From NCBI GenBank assembly GCA_030024065.1, contig JASEIE010000201.1, positions 1 through 7,453 of the forward strand: 7,453 nucleotides of DNA, given 5' to 3'. Shown here piece by piece: positions 1 through 5,746 of this stretch (its first letter is position 1; the number at the start of each line of letters is the position of its first letter). The notes under the pieces are model-generated. The model saw only the letters and a list, made by a program, of their open reading frames with translations, was not told the DNA's origin and searched no databases. Position numbers and translations under genes: made by a program. Source of the stretch: Thermodesulfobacteriota bacterium. Its GTDB lineage: Bacteria > Desulfobacterota > BSN033 > UBA1163.

Positions 1-837
1 GTCCTGTTGATTTTATGTTTTGCCATGACCTATATCGTCTTTCGGGAATATGGCTGGGGAATGCTCTCTCAAATTCCGCGGGGGAAGGATTTTACTTTTA
101 TGGTCGGGATGGATCTTGTCATCGCCATGCCCATCTCATGGCTTCCTCTGGTTTCAGACTACTCGCGCTTTGCCACCGCTTCGAAATCAAGCTTCTGGGG
201 AACCTGGATCGGGTACTTCATCGTCTCTTCCTGGATGTATCTTTTGGGGCTGGCCGCATCTCTGGCTACCCAGTCTTCTGACCCTTCGGGCGTGGTGATG
301 AATCTCATGTTGAAGTTCGGATGGGCCATCCCAGCTCTCATCATCGTTCTCTTCTCCACTTTCACCACCACCTTTCTGGATATCTATTCCACAGCGCTCT
401 CTGGCCTGAATATCGTTCCTAAATTGGGAGAACGAAGAGGGGTCATTCTGGGTGGGATTCTGGGGACAGGGGTTGCCATCATCTTTCCGACCCTTCTCGA
501 TTATGAACATTTCCTCCTCTTCATCGGAGCCATGTTCTGTCCTCTTTTCGGGATCGTTCTTGCTGATTACTTCCTTTTAAAGAAGGGTTTGATGGATGTG
601 GAGGATCTTTATAGAAAGAATGGAAAATACTGGTTCTGGAGAGGTATAAACCCACTCGCCATCATCGTCTGGGCGATTGGATTTGCCGTCTATCTCGGTT
701 TTTCGCCGATGTTGATGGAGAAGGTCCTGGGAATCAAGGCGGCCTTTCCATGGCCCATCGGCTCATCATTGCCGAGTCTGGTATTGGCGGGTTTGATCTA
801 CTGGTGTTTAGGACTTAAAGGTAGCCGCAGACTTTAG
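1..837 (+). CDS. cytX: NCS1-family transporter, probable hydroxymethylpyrimidine transporter CytX (5' partial)
   Basis: The frame is open from base 1, so the N-terminal part lies outside the window; 278 residues are visible. The product is a polytopic inner-membrane protein with about seven hydrophobic segments in view. NCS1 (nucleobase:cation symporter-1) hallmarks are the stretch PLVSDYSRFA, the segment FLDIYSTALS and, near the C-terminus, a GIVLADYFLLKKG-type motif. NCS1 proteins carry purines, pyrimidines, allantoin or hydroxymethylpyrimidine. The CytX assignment rests mainly on thiC lying 64 bases downstream on the same strand, since CytX is the thiamin-pyrimidine member of the family. 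The last five residues (GSRRL) and the stop codon lie inside a structured repeat (821-878), so the original C-terminus was probably replaced or extended. A cytosine/purine permease is the main alternative. A TPP riboswitch would be expected upstream, outside the window. Confidence 0.82.
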   Translation, partial: VLLILCFAMTYIVFREYGWGMLSQIPRGKDFTFMVGMDLVIAMPISWLPLVSDYSRFATASKSSFWGTWIGYFIVSSWMYLLGLAASLATQSSDPSGVVMNLMLKFGWAIPALIIVLFSTFTTTFLDIYSTALSGLNIVPKLGERRGVILGGILGTGVAIIFPTLLDYEHFLLFIGAMFCPLFGIVLADYFLLKKGLMDVEDLYRKNGKYWFWRGINPLAIIVWAIGFAVYLGFSPMLMEKVLGIKAAFPWPIGSSLPSLVLAGLIYWCLGLKGSRRL

Positions 838-878
838 CCTGCGCAAGTTCAGCAACGCAACCTGAAGGTTGGGGCTAC
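821..878. repeat. Branched palindromic intergenic repeat between cytX and thiC
   Basis: The outer arms GTAGCC (821-826) and GGCTAC (873-878) are perfect complements. Inside them lie two further hairpins: CGCAG (826-830) pairs with CTGCG (839-843), with an inner CT/AG pair around a TT loop; CAACCT (858-863) pairs with AGGTTG (866-871) around GA. The whole can fold as a stem carrying two hairpins. The cytX stop codon (835-837) lies in the first hairpin. Such compact multi-hairpin modules resemble REP-like or miniature dispersed repeats, and I recall similar sequences in other environmental genomes, but copy number cannot be seen here. It could also act as an attenuator or mRNA stabiliser between the two genes. 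No U-tract follows, so it is not a standard terminator. Confidence 0.62.
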
Positions 879-901
879 AATAAAGAAGAGAAGGTGATAA
901 T

Positions 902-2194
902 ATGACACAAAAGATGGAAGCACAGAAGGGCATCATCACGAAAGAGATGGAGATGGTCGCCAGAGAAGAAGAGGTTTCCTCAGAAGGGCTTCGGGAAAAG
1001 ATTGCTTCTGGCCGAATCGTCATCCCGGTCAATCGAAATCACCCGGGAGTCAAGCCTATGGGGATTGGAGAAGGGCTCCGGATCAAGGTGAATACGAACC
1101 TCGGCACCTCCTCTGACCATATCGATCTGGAGGAGGAACTGAAAAAACTTGAGGTTTCGATTCAGGCTGGAACCGATACCGTGATGGACCTGAGCACCGG
1201 TGGAGATATCGAGGCGATCCGGAGGGAGATCATCCGTCATTCTCCCATCCCCGTAGGAACGGTCCCCATCTATGAAGCGGCCGTCGAAGCCGTGAGAAAA
1301 AGGCAATCCCTTGCCAAGATGAGGGTCGGGGATATTTTTGAAGTCATCGAACGCCAGGCGGAAGAAGGGGTTGATTTCATGACCCTCCATTGCGGGGTGA
1401 CCCGGAATACTGTGGAGCGGCTGAGGCATGCCCATCGGCTCACGGGAGTAGTGAGCCGCGGCGGCTCCTTCCTCATTGAATGGATGATTTATAACGGGCA
1501 GGAAAATCCTCTCTTTGAGAATTATGACCGGCTCCTCGAGATTGCAAAAAAGCATGATGTCACACTGAGCCTGGGAGATGGATTGAGGCCCGGCTGTCTG
1601 GCCGATGCCACGGACCGGCCCCAGGTGCTGGAGACGATCATTCTCGGAGAATTGACGGAGAGGGCATGGGCTGAGGGAGTTCAGGTGATGATTGAGGGAC
1701 CAGGCCATGTCCCTCTTGATCAGATTGAAGCAAATGTTCTGTTAGAAAAGAGATTGTGTAAGGGAGCTCCCTTCTATGTTCTCGGGCCATTGGTCACCGA
1801 TATCTCTCCTGGATACGATCACATCACCTGTGCCATCGGCGGAGCCATTGCCGGCAAAGCCGGAGCCGATTTTCTGTGCTATGTGACACCATCGGAACAT
1901 CTGAAACTCCCCTCTATTGAGGATGTCCGAGAAGGGGTGATCGCCACAAGGATTGCAGGCCATGCCGCGGATATCGCACGGGGAAATAAGAAGGCAATTG
2001 AGAGAGATATCCAGATGTCGAAGGCTCGAAGGAATTTCGACTGGGAGAAACAGATTGAGCTTTCCATCGACCCTGAAAAGGCGAAGCGTTATCATGAAGA
2101 GGGAAAGTCTCATGAAAAGGATGTCTGCACGATGTGCGGGGAGTTCTGCGCCATCAAAAGGGTGAAGGATTTTTTTAATAATAGTTCGGAGTAA
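902..2194 (+). CDS. thiC: Phosphomethylpyrimidine synthase ThiC (short form)
   Basis: ThiC is a cytoplasmic radical-SAM iron-sulfur enzyme that rearranges aminoimidazole ribotide into hydroxymethylpyrimidine phosphate for thiamin. The product has 430 residues, the usual size of the short form that lacks the N-terminal extension of the ~630-residue E. coli enzyme. Family motifs in order: NTNLGTSSDH near residues 64-73, MDLSTGGD, PVGTVPIYEA, HCGVT, EGPGHVP with H269, YVTPSEHLKLP with H333, GHAADIA with H354, and the C-terminal cluster ligands C409, C412 and C416. The cluster motif reads CTMCGEFC, which is CX2CX3C rather than the CX2CX4C of characterised long ThiC. The ATG is preceded by AAGGTG (891-896) at five bases. 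The last residues (SSE) and stop lie in the first unit of the downstream repeat. The ThiC paralog BzaF (5-hydroxybenzimidazole synthase) is an alternative; the cytX neighbour favours ThiC. Confidence 0.95.
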   Translation: MTQKMEAQKGIITKEMEMVAREEEVSSEGLREKIASGRIVIPVNRNHPGVKPMGIGEGLRIKVNTNLGTSSDHIDLEEELKKLEVSIQAGTDTVMDLSTGGDIEAIRREIIRHSPIPVGTVPIYEAAVEAVRKRQSLAKMRVGDIFEVIERQAEEGVDFMTLHCGVTRNTVERLRHAHRLTGVVSRGGSFLIEWMIYNGQENPLFENYDRLLEIAKKHDVTLSLGDGLRPGCLADATDRPQVLETIILGELTERAWAEGVQVMIEGPGHVPLDQIEANVLLEKRLCKGAPFYVLGPLVTDISPGYDHITCAIGGAIAGKAGADFLCYVTPSEHLKLPSIEDVREGVIATRIAGHAADIARGNKKAIERDIQMSKARRNFDWEKQIELSIDPEKAKRYHEEGKSHEKDVCTMCGEFCAIKRVKDFFNNSSE

Positions 2195-2268
2195 TTAGTT
2201 CGGAGTTCGGAGTGATGATAAATCGTCTAAAGAAAGTTTTAAAAACTCCGAACTCTAAACTCCGAACT
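2183..2268. repeat. Inverted decamer repeats between convergent genes, possible bidirectional terminator
   Basis: The decamer AGTTCGGAGT occurs three times on the plus strand (2183-2192, 2197-2206, 2204-2213, the last two sharing three bases). Its complement ACTCCGAACT occurs twice (2245-2254, 2259-2268). Both outer pairs have the same 14-base period, so 2183-2206 can pair with 2245-2268 as a long stem interrupted only by a 4-base internal loop (AATT opposite CTAA). The first unit encodes the end of thiC, and its TAA stop starts at the unit's last base. The last unit ends six bases before the stop of the minus-strand response-regulator gene. The position between convergent genes suits transcript termination from both sides, but neither side has a clean U-tract. 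A dispersed intergenic repeat is equally possible. Confidence 0.7.
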
Positions 2269-2273
2269 CATAA

Positions 2274-2891
2274 CTAAACAGGGGGTTTTAGTTTCTCCAA
2301 CTCGGGTTTCACAACCTTTTGATAGCAGTCCGGACAAATCCCGTGACTGAATTGGACTTCAGAGTGTTCAACAATATATTTATCCACCTGTTCCCAGTAG
2401 TTCCCATCATTTCTTATTTTTTTACAGTAGGAACAGATGGGGAGAAGACCCTGAAGTTGTTTGACATTAGAGAGGGCAACTTCGAGCTCTTTCACCCTGC
2501 AGGTCAGGGCTTGCTGCAATTCTAACATACGCTGACCGACCTGAATACGAACATGCAATTCTCTGACATCGAAAGGCTTGGTGATATAGTCATTGGCCCC
2601 TGCCTGCAGGCCTGTGACGAGGTCCTCCTTCCGGTCTTTTGCCGTAAGGAGAATAATATAGATGGGTTTAAGGCGATCTGACTGGCGGATTTTCTGACAG
2701 ACCTCCGCCCCGTCCATCCCGGGCATCATCCAGTCGAGGATAACCAGTAAAGGCGCCCCTTCACTTTGAATCGCCTCCCATGCCTCCACACCGTTATGGG
2801 TGACCACCACCTCATACCCCCACTTGACGAGCAGGGATTGAATGATGCGACGGGAGACCGGTTCATCTTCCGCAATGAGAATCTTCATCAT
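2274..2891 (-). CDS. Response regulator: REC domain, coiled coil and CxxC...CxxC C-terminal domain
   Basis: The protein has 205 residues. Residues 1-120 form a CheY-type receiver: acidic pocket E8/D9, phospho-acceptor D53 in LVILDWMMPGMDG, T83, and K105 in the KPF motif. All expected active-site residues are present, so it should be phosphorylated, presumably by the kinase/HPt pair encoded upstream. Residues 121-148 form a heptad-like helix, probably a signalling coiled coil. Residues 149-195 (GLLPICSYCKKIR ... HSEVQFSHGICPDC) hold two CxxC pairs, C153/C156 and C186/C189, likely a zinc-binding module. I remember this tail from REC and PAS proteins of Desulfobacterota, but know no established function. 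There is no HTH, GGDEF, HD or other recognised output domain. The start overlaps the kinase stop by four bases (ATGA), indicating translational coupling. Confidence 0.9.
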   Translation of the reverse strand: MMKILIAEDEPVSRRIIQSLLVKWGYEVVVTHNGVEAWEAIQSEGAPLLVILDWMMPGMDGAEVCQKIRQSDRLKPIYIILLTAKDRKEDLVTGLQAGANDYITKPFDVRELHVRIQVGQRMLELQQALTCRVKELEVALSNVKQLQGLLPICSYCKKIRNDGNYWEQVDKYIVEHSEVQFSHGICPDCYQKVVKPELEKLKPPV

Positions 2892-4813
2892 CTTAAAATG
2901 GCTCTGATGCTTTGAGAGAGTTGCATGATGTCAAAGGGTTTCTGAACAAACCCGTTGCAGCCCCTTTCCAATATTTTGGAAGCTTCTCCATCGATACTGT
3001 AGCCACTGGAGAGAAGGATCTTTGCCTTCGGAGAGATCTCCTTCAATCGGTCGTAGACCTCTCCGCCTCCCATACGGGGCATGATCATATCGAGAAGGAC
3101 AAGGTCGATGGTGTCATGATGCTTCCTGAAAATCTCAATCGCCTCTGCCCCGCTCTGAGCCACCAGAACTTTATAGCCCAGGACTTTTAAAAATTTCTCC
3201 CCCACCCCCAGAATGACCTCTTCATCATCGACCAGAAGCACGGTGCCGATTGCCTTCAAAATGGGACCCGTTGTCTTCACCGGTTTGGGAACCTGTCTGC
3301 CCGAAGCAGGGAGATAGACCTTGAAGGTAGCTCCATGACCTTTCTCGGATTCCACTTCGATATAACCACCGTGGCCTTTGATGATGCCATAGGCCGAAGC
3401 CAGTCCAAGGCCTGTCCCCCTTCCCAGCTCCTTCGTCGTAAAAAAAGGATCGAAGATTCGTCCGAGGATCTTTGAATCCATACCCACGCCTGTATCGGTC
3501 ACGGTCAACTGGACATAGTCGCCTGAGGCGGGATGATAGAGCTTGGCTTTGATCTCTTTATGGGTGACATTATTCGTTTTCAAATAGAGGTCTCCCCCTA
3601 ACGGCATGGCATCTGTTGCATTGACGAGGAGATTCATCAGGACCTGTTCGATCTGTCCCTGATCTGCCTCACAGGTGAAGAGGCCTTTTGCCAGTTCCTG
3701 ATGGATGGTGATATTTTTTCGGGTTCTGCCAAAGGCCTCAGAGGTTTCTTCAACGAGCTGGTTCAGGTTGACGGGTCTTACCTCATACCTGCCCTTTCGA
3801 GCGTATCCGAGAAGCTGGGAGGTTAGTTTCGACCCGCTGTGAACCTGTTTTTCGATCATCTTCAGCATTTCATAATGGGGATGGTTGGGATTCGTGTCTA
3901 AAAGCATCAGGGAGACATTGCCCTGAACCACCATGAGCAGGTTATTGAAATCATGGGCAATCCCGCCCGCCAGGGTTCCGATGGCCTCCATCTTCTGGGC
4001 CTGTATGAGTTGAGCCTCCATCCGTTTCTGTTCACTCACATCGTTAAGAAGGACAATGGTCGTCTTTTGTAACTCGTCGATGACCGGCAGGAAATAGAAG
4101 GAGATCTGTTTCCCGTTGATAACCGCAGGCCCATTTAAAGCCATGGGTTGCAGATCAAGACTCATCTTTTTTATTTGATCTTTAATGTTCTGGCGATCCG
4201 ATTCCGGAAAGAGTTCAGCAAAACCCGAAGAGAGGAGATGGTCTTCCGTCTTATTGATCAGGGAAGTCGCCATCGGATTTGCATAAACGATCTTTCCTTC
4301 AGGGGTGATCTCCAGGATCCCCTCGGCCATACTGTTCAGGATGACCTCAAAATGCCTTTTCACGGAGAGTAACTCCGCCGTGATGTTTCGTGCATAGACA
4401 TCTTCCAGTCCAAGAGGTTTCGAAGAAGGGAGGATGGAAGATTTCTGGGTAGATTGTTCCAGGGCAGCAAGAACATGTTTGGCCATCTTATTGAGCGGCC
4501 CTTTGGCAATACAGGCATTCGCTCCCAGAGAGGCGAAGTCGATCTCCTGCTCGGCCGCAATGGCAGAGAGGATGATCAGGTAGGCCTCTTTTAGCTCTGG
4601 CATCTTGCGGATGATCTGACAGAGTTTCTCTCCACCGATTTGGGGCATGATGAGATCAATGAAGATGACATCGGGGGTATACGTTTTTAAAATTTCGAGG
4701 GCGGAAAGACCGTCCTCAGCGGTCAGCACCTGATGTCCCATCTTTTTCAGTAACTGGGACATGAACTTCAGCACAACGGGATGATTATCCACAACCAGTA
4801 TCTTCTTTTTCAT
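2888..4813 (-). CDS. Hybrid sensor histidine kinase (REC-PAS-HisKA-HATPase-REC)
   Basis: The protein has 641 residues and no transmembrane segment or signal peptide, so it is a cytoplasmic sensor. Residues 1-120 form an N-terminal receiver with D9, phospho-acceptor D53, S83 and K104; N10 replaces the usual second acidic residue. Residues ~150-262 form a PAS-like domain ([25 protein letters not shown]). The HisKA domain follows, with phosphorylated H287 in [11 protein letters not shown]. The HATPase has N-box N398, G1 DTGVGMD (440-446), an F-box around 454-458 and G2 GRGTGLGL (464-471). Residues ~524-641 form a complete C-terminal receiver with D529/D530, D575, S602 and K625. The HisKA/HATPase sequence is of the deltaproteobacterial hybrid type. 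A good ribosome site (AAAGG, 4822-4826, eight bases from ATG) supports the start. H287 likely passes phosphate to D575, then to the HPt encoded just upstream. The PAS ligand is unknown. Confidence 0.95.
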   Translation of the reverse strand: MKKKILVVDNHPVVLKFMSQLLKKMGHQVLTAEDGLSALEILKTYTPDVIFIDLIMPQIGGEKLCQIIRKMPELKEAYLIILSAIAAEQEIDFASLGANACIAKGPLNKMAKHVLAALEQSTQKSSILPSSKPLGLEDVYARNITAELLSVKRHFEVILNSMAEGILEITPEGKIVYANPMATSLINKTEDHLLSSGFAELFPESDRQNIKDQIKKMSLDLQPMALNGPAVINGKQISFYFLPVIDELQKTTIVLLNDVSEQKRMEAQLIQAQKMEAIGTLAGGIAHDFNNLLMVVQGNVSLMLLDTNPNHPHYEMLKMIEKQVHSGSKLTSQLLGYARKGRYEVRPVNLNQLVEETSEAFGRTRKNITIHQELAKGLFTCEADQGQIEQVLMNLLVNATDAMPLGGDLYLKTNNVTHKEIKAKLYHPASGDYVQLTVTDTGVGMDSKILGRIFDPFFTTKELGRGTGLGLASAYGIIKGHGGYIEVESEKGHGATFKVYLPASGRQVPKPVKTTGPILKAIGTVLLVDDEEVILGVGEKFLKVLGYKVLVAQSGAEAIEIFRKHHDTIDLVLLDMIMPRMGGGEVYDRLKEISPKAKILLSSGYSIDGEASKILERGCNGFVQKPFDIMQLSQSIRAILR

Positions 4814-4868
4814 AACCTCTGCCTTTGAACTCGCTTAAAGGATCCCCGTCATCTTTCTAAATAATGAT

Positions 4869-4918
4869 TTCAGAATTAGAAGTGAGATCATTTCAAGCTT
4901 CAGAATGAGTAGTGCAAT
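4869..4918. repeat. Imperfect 20-base direct repeat in the HPt-kinase gap
   Basis: Two 20-base units, 4869-4888 and 4899-4918, start 30 bases apart and match at 16 positions, sharing TTCAGAAT, AG and AGTG blocks. They occupy most of the 112-base gap (4814-4925) between the HPt gene and the kinase gene; nothing else recognisable lies there apart from the kinase ribosome site. They could be a binding site pair or a decayed local duplication. Confidence 0.4.
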
Positions 4919-4925
4919 TTGAATT

Positions 4926-5264
4926 TTAAGCCTTGGCATTTTGATCTCCAATTTTAAGGGCTTCTGCAATCAGATCGAGTTTTTCCCTGATCATTAAAAT
5001 GCATCCATTGATATCGGTTAGATGATTCTCTCTGAGTGCCATCTCAATGCCCTTGGCTGCATCATGGATGTCCATCAATCCAAGACTGCCGGCAGCGCCT
5101 TTGATAGAGTGGGCCATTCTCTCCGCCACTGGAAAACCCTTTTTTTCCAGGGCAGATTGTAACTCAGTCAGTTCAGAAGAGGTGGTTTTTAAAAAGAGAT
5201 CTACTAATTCTAATAATTCTTCCTCCTCCAACTCCAACTTTTTTGCTGATTCCTTAAGGTTCAT
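4926..5264 (-). CDS. Single-domain histidine phosphotransfer (HPt) protein
   Basis: Translated from the ATG at 5264, the protein has 112 residues and is essentially one HPt domain, an all-helical bundle. The phosphorylation site is H52 in the classic motif AHSIKGAAGSLGL, with the conserved lysine K55 and the small-residue run GAAGS after it. HPt proteins shuttle phosphate between receivers, here probably from D575 of the downstream hybrid kinase to D53 of the response regulator. An in-frame GTG at 5306 would add 14 basic residues (MKRRSDKLERSRES) but overlaps the previous gene, and its purine-rich stretch directly abuts the codon. The ATG has an AGAGAGG 12 bases upstream, a somewhat long spacing; I prefer the ATG with moderate confidence. 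It lies 22 bases after the HTH gene and 112 bases before the kinase gene. Confidence 0.9.
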   Translation of the reverse strand: MNLKESAKKLELEEEELLELVDLFLKTTSSELTELQSALEKKGFPVAERMAHSIKGAAGSLGLMDIHDAAKGIEMALRENHLTDINGCILMIREKLDLIAEALKIGDQNAKA

Positions 5265-5286
5265 ACTTTCTCGTGACCTCTCTAAC

Positions 5287-5475
5287 TTATCTGATCTCCT
5301 CTTCACCCTTTAAAAAACGATACAGTTCTGATTGTAGAATCCTCCAGCCCTTTCCGGCCTTGATCGCTTTAATTCTTCCAAGGCGGATATACTTTAAGAA
5401 GGTGGGCTTTGAGATCTTCAGGTATTCGATGGCTTCATCCGTAGTGAGAACGACATCTCTTTCACTTAATGGCAT
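5287..5475 (-). CDS. Small excisionase/MerR-like helix-turn-helix protein
   Basis: The protein has 62 residues from the ATG at 5475 and consists of one winged-HTH of the excisionase family (HTH_17 type): TTDEAIEYLKISKPTFLKYI, then RLGRIKAIKAGKGWRI, then a closing helix LQSELYRFLKGEE. This fold binds DNA; in phages it directs excision, but similar free-standing proteins are common chromosomal regulators. A longer reading from the ATG at 5505 adds ten residues. It is unlikely because that codon has no ribosome site and coincides with the predicted transcription start, whereas the 5475 ATG has GGGAG seven bases upstream. It is the first gene of the phosphorelay operon. No integrase or phage gene lies nearby, so a regulatory role, perhaps autoregulation, is inferred rather than excision. 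Confidence 0.85.
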   Translation of the reverse strand: MPLSERDVVLTTDEAIEYLKISKPTFLKYIRLGRIKAIKAGKGWRILQSELYRFLKGEEEIR

Positions 5476-5482
5476 TGAATTG

Positions 5483-5487
5483 CTCCC
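5483..5487 (-). promoter_or_regulatory. Ribosome binding site that fixes the HTH gene start
   Basis: On the minus strand this reads GGGAG, seven bases before the ATG at 5475. It is the only good Shine-Dalgarno match near either candidate start of the HTH gene and argues for the shorter protein. Confidence 0.7.
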
Positions 5488-5514
5488 ATTTATTCTATTT
5501 TTCATTTATTTTAA

Positions 5515-5528
5515 GCAAAAAGTATGCC
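5515..5528 (-). promoter_or_regulatory. Probable sigma-54 (-24/-12) promoter of the phosphorelay operon
   Basis: On the minus strand the sequence reads GGCATACTTTTTGC followed by T. It has the invariant GG at 5528-5527 and GC at 5516-5515 with exactly ten bases between, and it agrees with the TGGCACG-N4-TTGCW consensus in GGCA and TTGCT. Transcription would begin about 12 bases beyond the -12 element, near 5503. That leaves a leader of roughly 28 bases carrying the ribosome site before the HTH start at 5475. A sigma-54 promoter needs an activator ATPase bound upstream; none is encoded in this window. Confidence 0.6.
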
Positions 5529-5563
5529 CAGGACAGATAAATAAGGTTTAAAATTTGTAACTA

Positions 5564-5592
5564 TTTGATTTTAAAGTTGAATTTAAATCAAA
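5564..5592. promoter_or_regulatory. Inverted repeat upstream of the operon promoter, possible operator
   Basis: TTTGATTT (5564-5571) and AAATCAAA (5585-5592) are perfect complements separated by 13 bases. The pair lies about 36-64 bases upstream of the -24 element of the minus-strand promoter. It could bind a dimeric regulator such as an enhancer-binding protein or the HTH protein itself. The region is very AT-rich, so chance symmetry is possible. Confidence 0.35.
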
Positions 5593-5645
5593 ATAAAGTT
5601 AGTCCTGAACAATTTCCAGCAAAGGAGGGACATTTTTGTTATAGA

Positions 5646-5661
5646 TGGGAAATTTTTTGCT
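5646..5661 (+). promoter_or_regulatory. Weak sigma-54-like element facing the opposite way
   Basis: TGGGAAATTTTTTGCT has GG (5647-5648) and GC (5659-5660) ten bases apart on the plus strand. The -12 half TTGCT is good, but the -24 half lacks the C of GGCAC. It would fire near 5672 into the broken transporter remnant starting at 5698, so its original target may be gone. The rest of 5506-5697 is AT-rich with no gene I can support. Confidence 0.3.
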
Positions 5662-5697
5662 AAATCTTTGCATTTTTCATGAAGTTACTAATAATTG

Positions 5698-5745
5698 ATG
5701 AACGCCAAGGTTAACAAGGAGATCGCCGAGTACCTCGGAAAATAA
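5698..5745 (+). pseudogene. C-terminal remnant of a probable sugar-binding protein of an ABC transporter
   Basis: A 15-residue frame (MNAKVNKEIAEYLGK) ends one base before the permease start. An in-frame stop at 5692-5694 limits it on the left. The style resembles the last helix of family-1 extracellular solute-binding proteins, whose genes commonly precede MalF/UgpA-type permeases. The rest of that gene is absent, and AT-rich DNA begins immediately upstream. The assignment rests mainly on context. Confidence 0.4.
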
Positions 5746-5746
5746 G

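Noticed and set aside
980..1708. 242-codon open frame on the minus strand opposite thiC
   Set aside because: It lies wholly within well-conserved ThiC coding sequence; its translation is rich in H, P and R with no domain, as expected for an antisense shadow.
2183..2268. CRISPR-like or tandem array at the decamer repeats
   Set aside because: Units are 10 bases, partly overlapping and in both orientations, with no spacers of uniform length; an inverted-repeat structure explains them better.
4833..4846. A second GG-N10-GC element on the minus strand before the kinase gene
   Set aside because: The -12 half reads AAGC rather than TTGC and the -24 half lacks GGCA; with many such short matches expected by chance it is not supportable.
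5287..5475. Prophage or integrative-element excisionase
   Set aside because: The fold is of the excisionase type, but no integrase, attachment-site repeat or phage gene is visible, and the gene heads a signalling operon, so an excision role is not supported.
5621..5698. Strong AAAGGAGG ribosome-site-like sequence followed by an 18-codon frame (ATG at 5645)
   Set aside because: The spacing to the ATG is about 16 bases, the frame has no recognisable features, and a nearer TTG runs straight into a stop; no gene can be supported.
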